Below the pieces are notes generated by a model. That model was not told the DNA's origin, did not search any database, and was given only the letters and a program-made list of their open reading frames with translations. From NCBI GenBank assembly GCA_003508835.1, contig PUFA01000224.1:1984001-2048000 (forward strand): 64,000 bases of DNA, read 5' to 3'. The position numbers and the translations under genes were made by a program. Source of the stretch: Eonycteris spelaea (lineage: Eukaryota; Chordata; Mammalia; Chiroptera; Pteropodidae). Position 1 is the first letter of the stretch; each line of letters begins with the position of its first letter. Shown one piece after another: positions 1 to 11,604 of the stretch.

Positions 1-348
1 GACTGAAATCACATTGTCATCAGGATCCCCTATGAAATAGTCTAGGCAAGAAAGACATGACCACGTTTGGCTCTCATAATATGCTCTCCTTGAAAAACAA
101 CTTTTTGAATTAGTTCCAACAAACAGCAGATGAGGTAGAATGAAATAAAGGTAAATGGATCAAGCCTGGAGAGAGGATTGAATTGGGGGCGGGGATTTCT
201 TTTGTTCTGCACAGCTAAAGTTATCTACCTCATCTGTCAGAATCTCCAACCCTTCGATTCCTTTCAGAACCAGCAAACTACAGGCGCCCAGTTATGTATC
301 TGGTCTTAAGGATAAGGCTGCCGCTCCTGTTGCTAGTGCCTCCCTGGC
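1..348. other. Unique sequence, nothing recognised
   Basis: I see no repeat family, RNA gene or exon with matched splice sites here. Short open frames near the right end are in low-complexity C/T-rich sequence and look accidental. Confidence 0.5.
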
Positions 349-365
349 CCACTAGGTGGTGCTGC
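349..365 (+). promoter_or_regulatory. CTCF-like binding motif, plus orientation
   Basis: The sequence CCACTAGGTGGTGCTGC fits the CTCF core pattern (CCA, two variable bases, AG, variable, GG, then a GC-containing end), with T in place of the usual G or C at two less strict positions. CTCF binds such sites as an insulator and loop anchor, and motif direction matters. Only the motif is visible, so occupancy is unknown. A second, stronger motif points the opposite way at 24074-24090. Confidence 0.4.
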
Positions 366-604
366 ACGTGCACCTGGACAGGCCCCTTCCTCCTGCCTGG
401 TCCTGGGAAGGGAAGCAGAGGGGGCACCAGAAGACTTGCAGGCTCTGCCTCAAACTCAGATTTGCTCCTTCCCATTTCCACTCAACATGAACCCCCCACA
501 CAAATAGAAACAGGTAAATAACACCAAGCATTGGGATTCTAACCTGCAGTTACAACAACCTGAATCATCTGTTATGGGCTTTGTTCTATACTCCCCCCAC
601 CAAA

Positions 605-659
605 TATATATATATATCATCATCATCATCATCATCATCATTATCATCATCATCATCTT
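605..659. repeat. (AT)n then (ATC)n microsatellite
   Basis: A short AT dinucleotide run passes into about 13 ATC triplets with one ATT interruption. It produces runs of Ile or Met in overlapping translated frames, which explains the open frames on both strands here. These frames are not genes. Confidence 0.95.
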
Positions 660-1856
660 TTCAACCATTAAGGAGCAAGATCTTTCTTCTCTCCTACTAA
701 GGAGATTCAGTTTGGCCCATGCACACGTCCTAACAGAGATCAGAAACCAACCAGGATTGAAAACCTTCTTGAAGACGAAGATTCGCGTCCTGCCCTGAGC
801 TGGCGCACGTGGGGGCTTGAGTTGGCGTCGGCGTTCTCTGGCTCCTCTGGCCAGGACCAGTTTGTTTTCTTCCATCTTTTAAAGTCCTGGCTCACTTGAG
901 GCTCATGCTGCCCCTTGCTTATGCCCATCTGTCCTCTCCTCTGTCCCTCCAGACCTGTGACATCAGGCTTGCGGTCAGGCAGGCTGTTGTCACCACCCCC
1001 GAGTTAGACACCATCCGATTCCTCGCCCTCCCAATTCCTGGACCTCCCGCTGCACCTCTGCCAGGCACACCTGGGCTGCCTCCGAAACCTGAGATTCAGA
1101 TGCCCTCACCCTGACCATGACCTCTACCCTTTGCCCCCTCCATTTCCACTCTATCACCCCCTTTCCATCCAGCTGGAATCCCACAGACCTTTGCTTCAAC
1201 TACCCTCCCCCGACCCTCGACGGTACTTTCTTGGCACCCACGGGACAAAATACAATTCTGGATGAAACCAACTGTCCCCCTCATTCAGCGCTGCAGCTGG
1301 GCTCCCAGAGTTATAGGGGAACTCACAGAGCACAGTAAGACTAAGGGAGAGCCCTGGAATGCCGTAGACGCCCATCTTCAGAGGACCTGCCACGCTAGGC
1401 ACTTAGTGTCCTACTCAGGCACAGTGCAGGGGGTGGCAGGGCAGGACGTGAGGTGGGCTGGATCAGGTCCGAGACAGCCTCTCGGCGGGGCGGGAAAATA
1501 GGATGCAACTGCCTTGTGTTGCAGCTCGCAGTGGCCCAGAGGGTGAGCTGGGGGTTCTCTGCGGGTTCTCGCTCCCTCCTTCTCATCTTCTCCCCCAGGG
1601 GTCGGTTCCCTCCCCTCCCGACGCACAGACCACAGACCCCAGGCCTCCCGCTTGTCTTCAGTTCCTCCCCCTTCCCACTCAGTGCCATCTAAGAATTCAG
1701 AAAGAATGAGGTGGGGGAAGGAGGGGAAGAAGTGGGGAGAGGAATAAGGGGGAAAGAGAACTGGAAAGGAAAGCAAAGTTCTCAGAGATATTTCTCTGGA
1801 AACCGAATGCTCACAGACCCCCGGTGTTGGGGCAGCGGCCAGCATGACTGCCGTTT
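660..1856. other. Unique, C/T-rich DNA without a gene
   Basis: The stretch is GC-moderate and pyrimidine-rich on the plus strand around 960-1700, which lowers stop frequency and gives many overlapping 60-140 codon frames on both strands. None has matched splice sites or a recognisable domain. A purine-rich piece follows at 1705-1770. Confidence 0.5.
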
Positions 1857-2111
1857 ATTTATTTATTATATTATTATTATTATTTTAATTTTAGTATTTT
1901 TTTAAATTTTTTTTTAGGCAAGGCAACCCTTGGTTGACCTCACAGATTGCAAGGACCTTGTCAGCTTATGATCCCTTATTTTTTATTTTTTACACCTACA
2001 GCACCTGGCCTTCCTGGCTGGTCTCCCATCCAAGTACTAACTAGGCCCGACCCTGCTTAGCTTCTGAGATCAGACGGGATCGGGCTTATTCAGGGTGGCA
2101 AGGCCGCAGAC
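1857..2111 (-). mobile_element. 5S rRNA-derived SINE with A/T-rich tail
   Basis: Read on the minus strand, the element starts with a complete 5S rRNA-like head (2111 down to 1995), then an A-rich spacer, about 70 bases of non-5S sequence (about 1914-1978), and a long A-rich tail ending in AAT/AAAT repeats near 1857. Head plus unrelated body plus A-rich tail is SINE architecture rather than a bare 5S pseudogene. 5S-headed SINEs of the MEG-R group are known from fruit bats, so this hints at the host lineage. It abuts the 3' end of a same-strand L1 at 2112, as expected of an insertion at the L1 tail. I found no convincing target-site duplication. The tail end is uncertain. Alternative: a 5S pseudogene next to unrelated A-rich DNA. 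Confidence 0.65.
1995..2111 (-). pseudogene. 5S rRNA-like head (RNA polymerase III promoter retained)
   Basis: The 117 bases align end to end with mammalian 5S rRNA without gaps. By eye about 100 of 117 positions agree with the human sequence as I remember it. Of the internal control region bound by TFIIIA, box A is at 2062-2046 (AGCTAAGCAGGGTCGGG) and box C at 2032-2020 (TGGATGGGAGACC), and both look intact. Differences cluster in the last 30 bases and around positions 24-26. No clean T-run terminator follows the head. It could still recruit polymerase III, but a ribosomal role is unlikely. Confidence 0.85.
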
Positions 2112-2456
2112 TTAAATCTTATGTTATTTCTATGGTGACATTGGTTAAGGAAATCCAATAAGTTCCAGCTGTACACTTAAACAGTAAGGCATATATATAT
2201 TTACACCTCCCGTAGTTAAATTTCTTTCTGTCACCACGACTTTGACCCCGTTTACCCCATCTACCTCCCACCTCCCCCCTCCTCCCCTCTCTGGTAACCA
2301 CTAGTCTGTAGTCCATGTCCATGAGTCTCTGTTTGTTTGTCCTGTTCATTTGTTGCTTTTAGGTTTATATCCCACATATAAGTGATATCATGTGATTTTC
2401 AACTTTTTCTGTCTGGCTTATTTCACTTGGCATGATTATCTCAAGGCAACTGCAGT
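2112..2456 (-). mobile_element. L1 3' end, antisense fragment
   Basis: The sequence is the complement of the L1 3' untranslated region and the non-coding end after ORF2. It contains the reverse of the 'tggttaccag' purine-rich segment, of 'acagactcatggacatggac', and of the 'cacttatatgtggg' segment. No coding potential remains. It lies directly beside the 5S-SINE on the same strand. Confidence 0.8.
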
Positions 2457-2834
2457 TCCTCACAGAGCACAGCACCTATCAGTGCGGGTCCAGTCTGTTT
2501 TCCAGGAGAGAAGTCTGGGAGACTTAGAGAACACAGTCACGAAATACCCAGCGATCCTCATTTACATGAGGCAGGAGGTATATGCCCAGGGGGTGATCCG
2601 AAGCGTGGATCCGAAGTGTGGCTCCTCTCTTCTGCTCCTTTCTTCTGCCAAGGTGACAGACAGAGAAATGCCAGAAGAGAATGATGAGCAAGTTCTGTAC
2701 TAGAAGATTCCACTGTAAACTGGGCTGGCTGGGGCAGCTCGACAGGACCTGGGCACTATGCTGAGTCATAAATAAAAATAGTTACTGAATTCCCTCCACG
2801 CACCACTGCACTAGGCACCAAAAAGGAATGATCA
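2457..2834. other. Unique sequence, nothing recognised
   Basis: A 103-codon plus frame (2392-2703) begins inside the L1 fragment and has no supporting features. I see no gene here. Confidence 0.4.
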
Positions 2835-2990
2835 CGCCGAGCACAACAACAACCCCGAGGCTCTCAGTGTTGTGCCCATTTTACAGATGTAGAAACAGGT
2901 TCAGAGGCCAGATGACTAGGCCAAGGTCACACCATAAGTGCTAACACCATGAGGCACAGCTGGACCTCTCTACCCCAAAACAAACATGCC
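2835..2990 (-). repeat. MIR SINE, antisense
   Basis: The diagnostic MIR core is present in reverse: 'cccattttacagatgtagaaac', then 'ggccaaggtcacac'. MIR is an ancient tRNA-derived mammalian SINE, and this copy is diverged. Confidence 0.8.
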
Positions 2991-4160
2991 TTAGGCCCCA
3001 AACCCTAAGAAAAAAAATCCCTGATGTCCCTTGGGAATAGTGACCGTCTGTTCAGGCTGAAGTATGGGGATAGGGTCGATTTCCTGCAAGGGCAAGGTCA
3101 CGGCACCGTGAGAAAGTGCAGTGGACCAACGTTCATTTATTTCCTCTCAAACCCTATGTATGTCCAATAAGATTTCAACAGAATCAGCAGAGGAGAAGAG
3201 CAATCTATATACTTTATTAAAGGGAAGGAGGCGGGAGTTGGCAAAGAACAGAGTTTTACCAGAATAGCTACTTCATGAAAACCTAAGGCGACTGAGATTC
3301 CCAGAAGCCAAAGTGAAAAGACACACACACGCCCCTCACACATACACCGAAAAACCTCGTTCTCTAATAAAAAGAAAAGTATACAGAAACAGGAAGGCGA
3401 ACAGTTCTAGCATGAACCTCGAGAGTTCATCGAGAAATTTTCGAGACAAATAATATAAGGAGAAATATCTTTAAAACTATTTTTACAAATGACGACGCAA
3501 TGCCAGTCACTTCTATACTCAACGGCCAGTCGTTTGTAAAGCAGAGGCCCTGTTTCAAGTCTCCGAAGATGTTTGAATGGAAGGCACGTCCATCATCACA
3601 GAAGCTTCCGCTGGACTTCCCACAGGGCTTCAGAGTTTTCTAAGTATTTTCATGAAAACATGTCACTTGCTCCCCACCAACAAATCCATCTTTCTCATCA
3701 GGCAAACAGAGAAACAAACTCTGCCTCCCCCACAACTTCAGAAGCCCTCGGGCCTGTCGTTCCCTGAGGCCGCACCCCTGTGGCCTGCCAGCCAAGCCTC
3801 CTGCCACTCCCAGCAGAGCAAACTGACAAAGGCAAGCAAAAGATCAAAAAGGAAGAACAAACCCCAGAAGGCCAGGGAGGGGGAAAAATGAGAGAAGCGT
3901 CATCCATGAGTAAAAGGTGAGCACCTTTCTGAAACAAGAGTGGGAGAGTGTTGATGGGGGAAAGAACAGGATCAGCCTGGGCCCCAAATGTGGAGGGAGG
4001 GGGGCCATGGGGTCCAGGATGAGACAGCAAGATACACAGACGATGGGGAAGGGACGAACAGAAGGGAAACATTAAAACAAGAATGCCCGCTGCTCCTCCA
4101 GCACCCTCCACCTACTTACCCAGCCACAGGAATCCAGGGTTTACCTCCAGGCCAAATACA
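2991..4160. other. Unique sequence, no convincing gene
   Basis: A 104-codon plus frame (3577-3891) ends in a Lys/Arg-rich tail, and a 137-codon frame overlaps it on the minus strand. Neither has splice or promoter support and the composition is biased, so I treat both as chance. 3840-3900 is purine-rich. Confidence 0.4.
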
Positions 4161-4245
4161 GACAGACGGATGGATGATGACAAGACAGATAGACAAAAAG
4201 GCAGGAAGACAGATGCTGGATGGATAGACAGAAAGACAATCGTTA
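4160..4245. repeat. Degenerate tetranucleotide repeat (ATGG/GACA type)
   Basis: Interrupted GGATGGAT and GACAGA units recur across this stretch, consistent with a decayed microsatellite. Confidence 0.6.
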
Positions 4246-4254
4246 ACAGCAAAG

Positions 4255-4372
4255 CAAACTGATTAAGTGAGCACTTACTATGTGCCACAGGCAACTGAAG
4301 TGCTCTGCACACATTCACTAATAACCCTCACAGCAACTCGGCCAGGCGGCACGACAATCAGCCTCTTCTCTA
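4255..4372 (-). repeat. MIR SINE, antisense
   Basis: It carries 'gagcacttactatgtgcca', then 'ctctgcacacattcactaataaccctc', which is the reverse of the MIR 3' half. Diverged. Confidence 0.65.
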
Positions 4373-4456
4373 TAGTTGGTCAAGTATAAAATAATAAGAT
4401 CTGATTTAGAATTATGGAGGTGAAAATAGAAACTTAAGAATTGTTTATTCCAAGTC

Positions 4457-4475
4457 AAAAAAAAAAAAAAAAAAA
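4457..4475. repeat. Poly(A) run, 19 bases
   Basis: An uninterrupted A tract. It may be the tail of an unrecognised retrotransposed fragment lying to its left. Confidence 0.9.
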
Positions 4476-5009
4476 CAAATCCTCTAGGAAACACCAAAGG
4501 ATGCTCGCCATCCACATGCCGAGACTCCCTGCGCGCCCGCTTTCTGCACATCAGTGGGCAAAGAGCAAGATGTTTTCCAATGCCCAGGGCGCGCAGGCCG
4601 TGGGCCCAGGTGCTTTTCCACACGTTCTGCACAATACAAAAAGCGCACCTTCTCTGGCAACGCCCAGCCCAACGCCGTGTCTCGCAAGTGCATGCATCAC
4701 CTTATTTTTTGGTGCCAACGTGTGGGGACACAGATATCGCCCACAGCCCCGTTTGTGTTTGCAAACTACTGGAAACCTGCATGGCCATCGACGGGAGAGT
4801 AATTCAATCAATTCGGGGTCTTGCGTGCAATAAGATACAGCCTGTGAGTCCCGAAGACTGTAAAGGAAGTGACTACGTGATTTCTGAGGCTAAGTCGAAA
4901 GAGACTCTGGAGTTCCCACTTCGGTCTTACTCTTGCATTACTCACCCCGTGAGAAGCCAGCTGTCCTGGCCAAGCCCCAGCCCCAGGCAAGTTTTCATTG
5001 TATTGCAAA
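4476..5009. other. Unique sequence, no gene recognised
   Basis: Several overlapping open frames of 66-159 codons occur on both strands between 4441 and 5059. They conflict with each other, lack splice signals and run into the L1 fragment on the right. I see no gene. Confidence 0.4.
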
Positions 5010-5582
5010 TAAAAGCTGTTTTGAGGTATAATTTATATTCCATAAAATTCATCTTTTAAAGTATACACGTAGGTTTCAGTATATTCACAGAGCTATGCAA
5101 TCATCGACATGATTCAATTGTAGGGTATCACCCCGAAAAGAAACTATGCACCCACGAGCAGTCGCTCCCCATCCTCCCTGCCCTCAGTCCCCAGCAACTA
5201 CCGATCGACTTTCCAACTCTATGGATTTGCCTGCTTTGGAAATTGCTTCTTTCACGCGGCATGCTGTTTCCAAGGCACATCTATGTTGTGACATGATTCG
5301 GTATGTCATTCCTTTTTACTGCTGGTCCACATTCCACGGTATGGATATACCACATGTTGCTGATCCATTCATCGAGGGATGAATGTCTGGGTTGCTGCTA
5401 CTTTGTGGGAATTATGAATCGCGCTGCTTGGAACACTTACACAAAAGGTTTTGTGTGAACTTATATTTTCATTACTCTGTGATATATAACTAGGAGTAGA
5501 ACTAGTAAGTCACATGGTAACTGTGTGTAAACTTTTGAGGAACTGCCAGACAGCTTTCCACAGGGGCGAACTTTCAGCCTAC
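5010..5582 (-). mobile_element. L1 3' end, antisense fragment (old subfamily)
   Basis: The complement of an old L1 3' region: 'ggtataatttatattccataaaattcat' near the left end, then the reverse of the segment naming the hot-spot 'ccatgaatgg', and finally 'gaactgccagacagctttccacag'. Heavily mutated and non-coding. Confidence 0.75.
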
Positions 5583-5738
5583 ATGCAACATCATGAGACG
5601 CCCAGAGCCAGAGGCACCCAGCTAAGCTACTCCTAAACTCCTGACCCTCAGAAATATGTGGGAGTATAGATGTTAGTTGTTATAAGCTGCCAAGATTTGG
5701 GGAAGTTGGTCACACACCCATAGATAACTAAGACATGA
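5583..5738 (+). repeat. MLT1-type LTR, 3' part
   Basis: The order 'ccagctaagc...ctcctaaactcctgaccctcag', 'ttgttataagctgccaagatttgggg', 'atagataactaag' matches the 3' part of a MaLR (ERVL-related) solo LTR. No internal retroviral sequence is present. Confidence 0.6.
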
Positions 5739-5830
5739 GAATTAAATGAAGTTAGATATCAAAGGTACTTAGGACCGATGTCAATACACAGTTAAGTGCT
5801 CTATCAATGTTAGCTATGATCATCATTTTC
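5739..5830 (+). repeat. MIR SINE, 3' part
   Basis: 'gaattaaatgaagttagatatcaaaggtacttagg' followed by 'aagtgctctatcaatgttagct' is the MIR 3' half in sense orientation. Confidence 0.65.
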
Positions 5831-6040
5831 AATACCCTCCCACCACAGGGCCTTTGCTCATACTGTTTTCACTGCTTGGAGTGCTCCTTCCCTCCTGTTT
5901 CTAACCCTGTCCACTCCTACATAGCCTTCAGGTTTCTGTTACATACTGCTTTCCTATAGGAGCCTTCTTGAAAATGCCATTTCAGAAATCCTCCTTACAC
6001 AATCTCTTAACATCCTGTACTTCTATGAATATCAAACAGT
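5831..6040 (+). mobile_element. L2 LINE fragment
   Basis: The 'cagggcctttgctcatactgtt', 'tggagtgctccttccctcc' and 'aatcctccttacacaatctctta' order matches the L2 3' region in sense orientation. Non-coding. Confidence 0.7.
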
Positions 6041-6289
6041 CATAGTTAAATAGAAATTTGTGTAACTATTTTTAAGACATTTTGCCTCTTCTGGAATATA
6101 AAAGAATCTCGAGCTGGCTCACTGCCCTATCCTCTGTACACACAATGGAAACTCAACAATGCTCCTTAAAGGCCAACAACCCACTAGAAAAATGCAAAAG
6201 ACAAAAACAGGCTGTTTGCAGAAATGAGGCACAGCAGAAAGGAAGCACAGATGCATTTGTAACTTAAAAGATACAAAATAAACTGACAT

Positions 6290-7100
6290 ATCATTTTTTG
6301 TGACTATCTGATTCACCAAGATGAAAAGGATTGATAATGCCCAGAGTTGGCAAGAAACTTAATGGGTAATAGGCACTCAAAGGGCGTAGGCATTCCGTAG
6401 GGCAGTCTTGCGGGAAGTTCGTCCACCAAATCCTAAATGAACTTTCCCTGTCAGCTGGCACACATGCAGGACACAGACGTGCAAGAATGTTCCTCAGAGG
6501 ACTGTTAAAAAGCCAACACTGGAAACAATGTAAAGCATCCTTCAAGAGAAGACTGCCGAAAACAGTGGTACTTTTCTTGGACCCTGAGTGGCTAGTGCAG
6601 TTAGCTGTCTTTGTAGCCGCCACCTGACTGCACGGGCAGAGCCTGACAGCTCATCATTCATCCCAGCGAGGCCACGGCCACACAGCTACCACTGAAACCC
6701 AGGTCCTACCATTTCACGTTCTCCTTTACGTTAAGGTAAGGCATAACATTGGTTCGTTTACAATTATGTGTTTAGGGAAACTAGTTATCTATTATTTTCA
6801 GAATAATAAAGGAAGGATTACAAAATATGTGTTACAAAAAAAGAACATCATGTCTCCTAGGACTGAGAACTGCTGGATTAAAAAAACGAATGATGGTAAT
6901 GGTACAGCCACACGGTGGGAGACTGTGCAGCTATTTTAAAGAATAAGGTAGTATCACAGGTACTGTAATAAAACAACTCGCATAATATCGTTACATTTTT
7001 AAATGCAGATTCAGGGTATATGATATGGTCCCACTTGTGTTTTTTAGAAAACAAATTACGTGCATAAATTTTAGTAAAGGAATTTTGTGCAAAAGTTTTC
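6290..7100 (+). mobile_element. Old L1 (L1M-type) 3' fragment
   Basis: Diverged L1 landmarks appear in order: 'gattgataatgcccagagttggc', 'cagccacacggtgggagactgtgcagctattttaaagaat', and a 3' segment ending near 'gtcccacttgtgtttttt'. No reading frame survives. Sequence between 6041 and 6290 is unassigned. Confidence 0.6.
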
Positions 7101-7329
7101 TGAAATGATTTTAAAGTCTGTTAAACCATATAGATGGCAGAGTAAGCATCACTCTGCATTGACTATGCTTTGATACAACTTCAAGTTTTACCGCTTGCAT
7201 GCATTATCTTTATAATTTTAAACCCTAATTGGATGAAATTATTAACAAAGAAAAATCCAGAATGAAGGAGGTTAACTTAAATAGGGCCAGAAAACAACAC
7301 TGCTGGGTCCGCACCTCAAGGGCCCATTT

Positions 7330-7492
7330 TCCACGAGATGACAAGCCACTTCTCTCTGTGCCTCCTTACAAGTGTGGGTGACAATGGTACCCACCTGGCA
7401 GGGCTGTGCCGGGGACAGAAGGTGTCCCTGGCACAGTGCTTCACAGCCAGGCACAGAGCAACTGCTTAGTAAGTGTTGGCCGCTGTTAGAAT
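7330..7492 (+). repeat. MIR SINE, sense
   Basis: 'ctctgtgcctccttacaagtgtgg' followed by 'gtacccacctggcagggctgtgc' and 'actgcttagtaagtgttggc' gives the MIR core and 3' end in order. Confidence 0.75.
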
Positions 7493-7494
7493 TT

Positions 7495-7982
7495 GCAATG
7501 GCTAATTTTATATGGCAACTTGACTGGGCCACGAAAGGCCCAGGCATTTGTCAAACATGATTCTGGGTGTTTCTTTGAGAAGATTTTTGAATGATCAACA
7601 TTTAAATCGGTAGACTGAGTAACGCAGGTTGCTCTAATGTGGGTGGGCCTCGTCCAATCAGTTGAAGGTCTGAAGAGCATAGCGAGGCCGACCGGCCCAC
7701 ACGCAGGACTGGATGCCTCCTGCCTGACTGCCCCTGTGCTGACATCAGCATTTCCCTGCCTTTGGACTCGAAATGAAACACCTGGCTCTTTCTAGGGCAC
7801 AAGCCTGCTGGCCTTTGGACCTACACCATTGGTTCCCCCTGGGTCTCCAGCTTGCTGACTACAGATCGTGGGACCTGTCAGCCTCCATAACCACGCGAGC
7901 CTATTGCTTCACATAAGTCACTTTACATGCACGTATATGCCTTGTCGGTTGTTTCTCTGGGGAGCCCTGACGAACACAGGAT
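7495..7982 (+). repeat. Ancient mammalian LTR-like repeat
   Basis: The sequence follows a familiar mammalian repeat: 'ggcaacttgactgggcc', 'gaatgatcaacatttaaatcggtagactgagtaa', 'gtgggtgggcctcgtccaatcagttgaagg', 'ggtctccagcttgctgac', ending 'ctctggggagccctgacgaacaca'. The termini look LTR-like (ERVL/MaLR group suspected). I am sure it is a repeat and unsure of the name. Confidence 0.7.
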
Positions 7983-9485
7983 TTATGAAATCTGATTCAT
8001 TCCAGCTCTAATTACAGTTATAAAATTTCAGTTCGCTACAGTTTCAGTTTGATTTGCTCACCTGTCAATGTTCACACAAGAGCAAGGGTCAGAGATCACA
8101 GACCAAGCTCCTCACGGGGCACGAGTCCCAGCACCACCAGCGAACCATGTGGCCAGGGGTACATCCGAACCCATCTTCGAAGCCTGATTCTGGCGGCGGA
8201 ATACCCCGCACCCTCTCTCAGCAAATCCCTGGAAAGCCCCTACGACAGGATTTGGCTGCTAAGAGCAGAGGCCCACGTGTGGCCCCTTAGCCAGCAACTG
8301 CCTCTGAACCCTGGTCTGGTCACAGGGTCTACAGGGTTGGAAACAGCATCCCTGGACAAACCGCAGGGCTTCGGAAGTGATTCTTGCAAATCAAATTAAT
8401 GTAAAATCCATTACGAAAACTTAGCATCGAAAGGACACCATTAGGAATGCTATTTGTGCTCTGAAGTCCAGCGAAGCACCCCTGATTAATTCTCTAATAA
8501 GATTACTCTTTAATTTTATTATAATTTATTATTTGCCAGTTTCCTAAAATGGTTTCAAGTGGGCAAAGATGATCACAAATACATTAAAGACTTGTTTCAA
8601 ATTCAGAAAGAAAACCAATTAGGAGGAGGATAAAAATGTATCAAGCACCTGAAACTGTAGCCCCCCAACTGCATGTCAAGACTCTCACTAATGCATTTTA
8701 ACAAAATGTTATAATTTATGTCAAAAACCCTGTGTGATAAATATTCTACTCTCACTTACCTAATGAAGAATGGAGGGGAAGTGAGATCAGCTGGTAACTT
8801 CAAATCATTTAGAGCACATTTAAAGGAAGTGAATGCTTTTGTGTTTTTGCTAAAGATTAAATGTTAGCTCTAGAAATCAGAATAGAGTCCCTCCCACATT
8901 AAAACTGCAAAAACAAATCAGCTGTTAAATAGGGGATTCCACTAAGAGAAGGAGCAAAAACCACTTCTAAGTTACAAATTTAGAAAAAAATGATCATGTC
9001 CTAGATTCCAATTCACATCTTACACTCTGTGAAAGAAAGGATATTTCACTGTTCATTCTTTTCTGTTTCATTTAGCCAAGTAAGTACCATTTAGGTGATA
9101 AAGTTTTGATGGAAACACATTAAAAACTTTATACTGAACAGGAACTGATAAATGAGACCTTAAATTTAACTCACAAAAGAAGTCCATAATATTTTATTTG
9201 AGAATGGTTTCAGACAATGAATCCTTGAATTTAATGGCTGAAATTAATGAGAGAAAAGGAACAAATCCTAAGTGATAGCCCTGTGAAGACCAGGGCAGCT
9301 CAGGCAGGACTGCCCCTCGAAGCATTGTTGGAGCCATTGTCACTGGGGTCACCGCTAGTCATTCACACCTCTGCCCACCCTCAAGGCTCTCGGGGTGAGG
9401 CCAGTTGTCCTCGATGCACCCCAGCCAAAAAAAGCTGGCCATGAAGAGTTGCTGGTTGAACAGAACTATTGAACAAGCCTACAGG

Positions 9486-9487
<2 letters not shown>
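7983..9487. other. Unique, mostly AT-rich DNA, no gene
   Basis: No exon, RNA gene or clear repeat. A weak antisense MIR-like patch may lie at about 8680-8820. A 116-codon plus frame at 8049-8399 and its overlapping neighbour have no support. Confidence 0.45.

Positions 9488-9548
<61 letters not shown>
9488..9548. repeat. (CA)n microsatellite, about 60 bases
   Basis: A near-perfect CA dinucleotide array, the longest in the window. It is likely to be polymorphic and creates Thr-His or Cys-Val runs in overlapping frames. Confidence 0.98.
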
Positions 9549-9550
<2 letters not shown>

Positions 9551-11604
9551 TCATCGCGTCTCCATAACCGTCTCTCATTCAAAATTCCATATCTCTTGAC
9601 CCCTAAAAGTGACCGGACTGGGACGAGAGGAAACTCACACCTCCCAGGAATCCACTGGTTTGTGGCCCAGACAGCAACAGACAGGACAGACACCAAGATG
9701 GGTCATCAACAGTCAGACTCTGATCAGCTCAGAGGAAGTGAAGAGAAACGCCAGCCCCAGCCCCTCGGCGGCAGGTGAGACAAGCCAGAGCAGACCCGAT
9801 TAGCAAACTCTCCATCTCGGGAGTGTGGGCGGGAGGCACAGGGCCAGGCACATTTAGTAAAGAAAGAAAAAAAGGAACTGAGGACAGAATAGAGGGAAGG
9901 AGACATTGTCTAACCCTGTTCTTTACCTTTTGACAACATCCTTGTTGACGGAGACACCAGGCCCAGGGTCTAAGAAACCAGGATAAAGACACAGAGGTTG
10001 GAGAGGCCAGAGGGGGTCTTAGAGACCCGGTCAGCCCTTGCGAAAAGTTTCGAAGGGAAAGGTAGTGAGAATCCGGCAGGCCTGGTGCAGACGCAGACTG
10101 CTTGCTCACGACCCCGTGTCACTTGCCTCCTCTGAGCCTGGATGACAGATGAGGGGTGAGCAACCTCCAGGGTCCCTGCGCTCTGCCTATCACGATTCAA
10201 TACTGCAGGTTCCCTACCACGTGCCCACAGACGACTTGGCAAGCGGAACAGAGCCAGAGAGAAACGACCCCCCACCCCCACCCCACCGTGCTAGCTTCTC
10301 CTTTCTGGCCACACCACAAAGAACACAAACAGCAGCCATGCAGCAAACACACTTACCACACGAGTTTGTCCACTATGCTTGCCTTGGCAGAGTCCTGGCG
10401 GGGCTGGGCCCCTACGGGCTGCCTGACCTGAAACACCAATGCCATGTGCAGAACTAAGCTCCAAAGGCAATTCAGAGAGAGAAGAGATTCTTCTCCATGA
10501 GAGCCCAGCCAGGCAGTCGCTGGGCACGGTCACCCGCCCACGCCTTCCTCAGCACTTTTTCTGAGTTTGCTTGTTGGGGCAAATCCTAAGATCGTGAGCG
10601 GCCCTGGCCGCACAGATGCGTTATGTAACTCCAGGCAACCCGGGCACCCTATCGGCTTCTCTTGTAAAACCGCCCCAAACAGAAAATGACGCACCCGAAA
10701 ATATGATACCCCCAGGTTGGGGGGTAAAGGGGACAGGGCTTTGTGACGGGCATTTTGGCTTTGCCTTAAAATTAAAGAGAACAAAAAGTCTGCTGTTCAC
10801 TTCAGCGCCGGAACTGGGCGTGCAGCGTCTTTATCGGAGGCCGGATGCCAAGAGGTCTCCCAGGACTGCCCTCGGCAAAGCCCTCGGAGTCCGCCTATGC
10901 CTCCTCGGGGACACTAAGGTACTTTTTCATTTTGTCTCTTCCTCTCAGGGACCCCCACACGAGACTTTCCCTCGAGCATGATCGGCATCGTCTGGCCGCC
11001 CAGCCCCTTAAATGCACAGTGCTGCCTGTGGTCACCTTCCCGTGACCCACGCCGCGGCCCAACCTGACAGCACGGGGTTCTGCCCCTCCGCTGCCCTGTG
11101 GTGCCCCCCAGTAAAGAGCCCCCCACGGCACCATGCCCGACAGGGCACGAGGCTTCAGCAGTGCGCTCTGCCATTCCTGTGCCCTCGGTTGTCACGTTCA
11201 GAGAAAGTAACACTGCTTTAACAGGCTGTTTTCCTGGATTTCGCTGGCCCAGACGCCATGAGAATCCCAGGGATTAGTTCACATGTTTGGACCCATGAAG
11301 ACGCCGTTGGGACACTGCCTCTCCAGGAGGCCCTTCTGATCTTCCCTCACCCTCTCCCCTCCGAGGCTCAGCCCGGCGCCCTCCTGGGCGCTCGCCTGTG
11401 TGCCCAGGCTCATCTGGCTCCCCAGCCGGACTGTACTCCTGAGTGGCAAAGGACATGTGCCCCGGGTCGTGACCTGGATGCAAACCCGCCCCTCAGAGCT
11501 CGGGGCTCTTAGGCAGGAGGCTGAACCATCTGTGGTTTTGTCTCTTTACTGTAACAAAGGGCATAATGGTCCCCGCTCCGTGGGGATGCAGTAATTATTA
11601 GAGA
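9549..11604. other. Unique, GC-rich DNA, no gene recognised
   Basis: GC content rises, with moderate CpG frequency between about 10480 and 11200. Overlapping open frames up to 126 codons occur on both strands (for example 9729-10109 minus and 10616-10981 plus), but they contradict one another and lack splice signals I trust. It could hold a regulatory element; I see no gene. Confidence 0.4.

Noticed and set aside
456..875. 139-codon minus frame with a run of Met
   Set aside because: The Met run is the (ATC)n microsatellite, and the rest has no support.
7495..7982. Possible novel gene-like conserved block
   Set aside because: The ordered landmarks match a familiar ancient mammalian LTR-like repeat, so it is not a new element.
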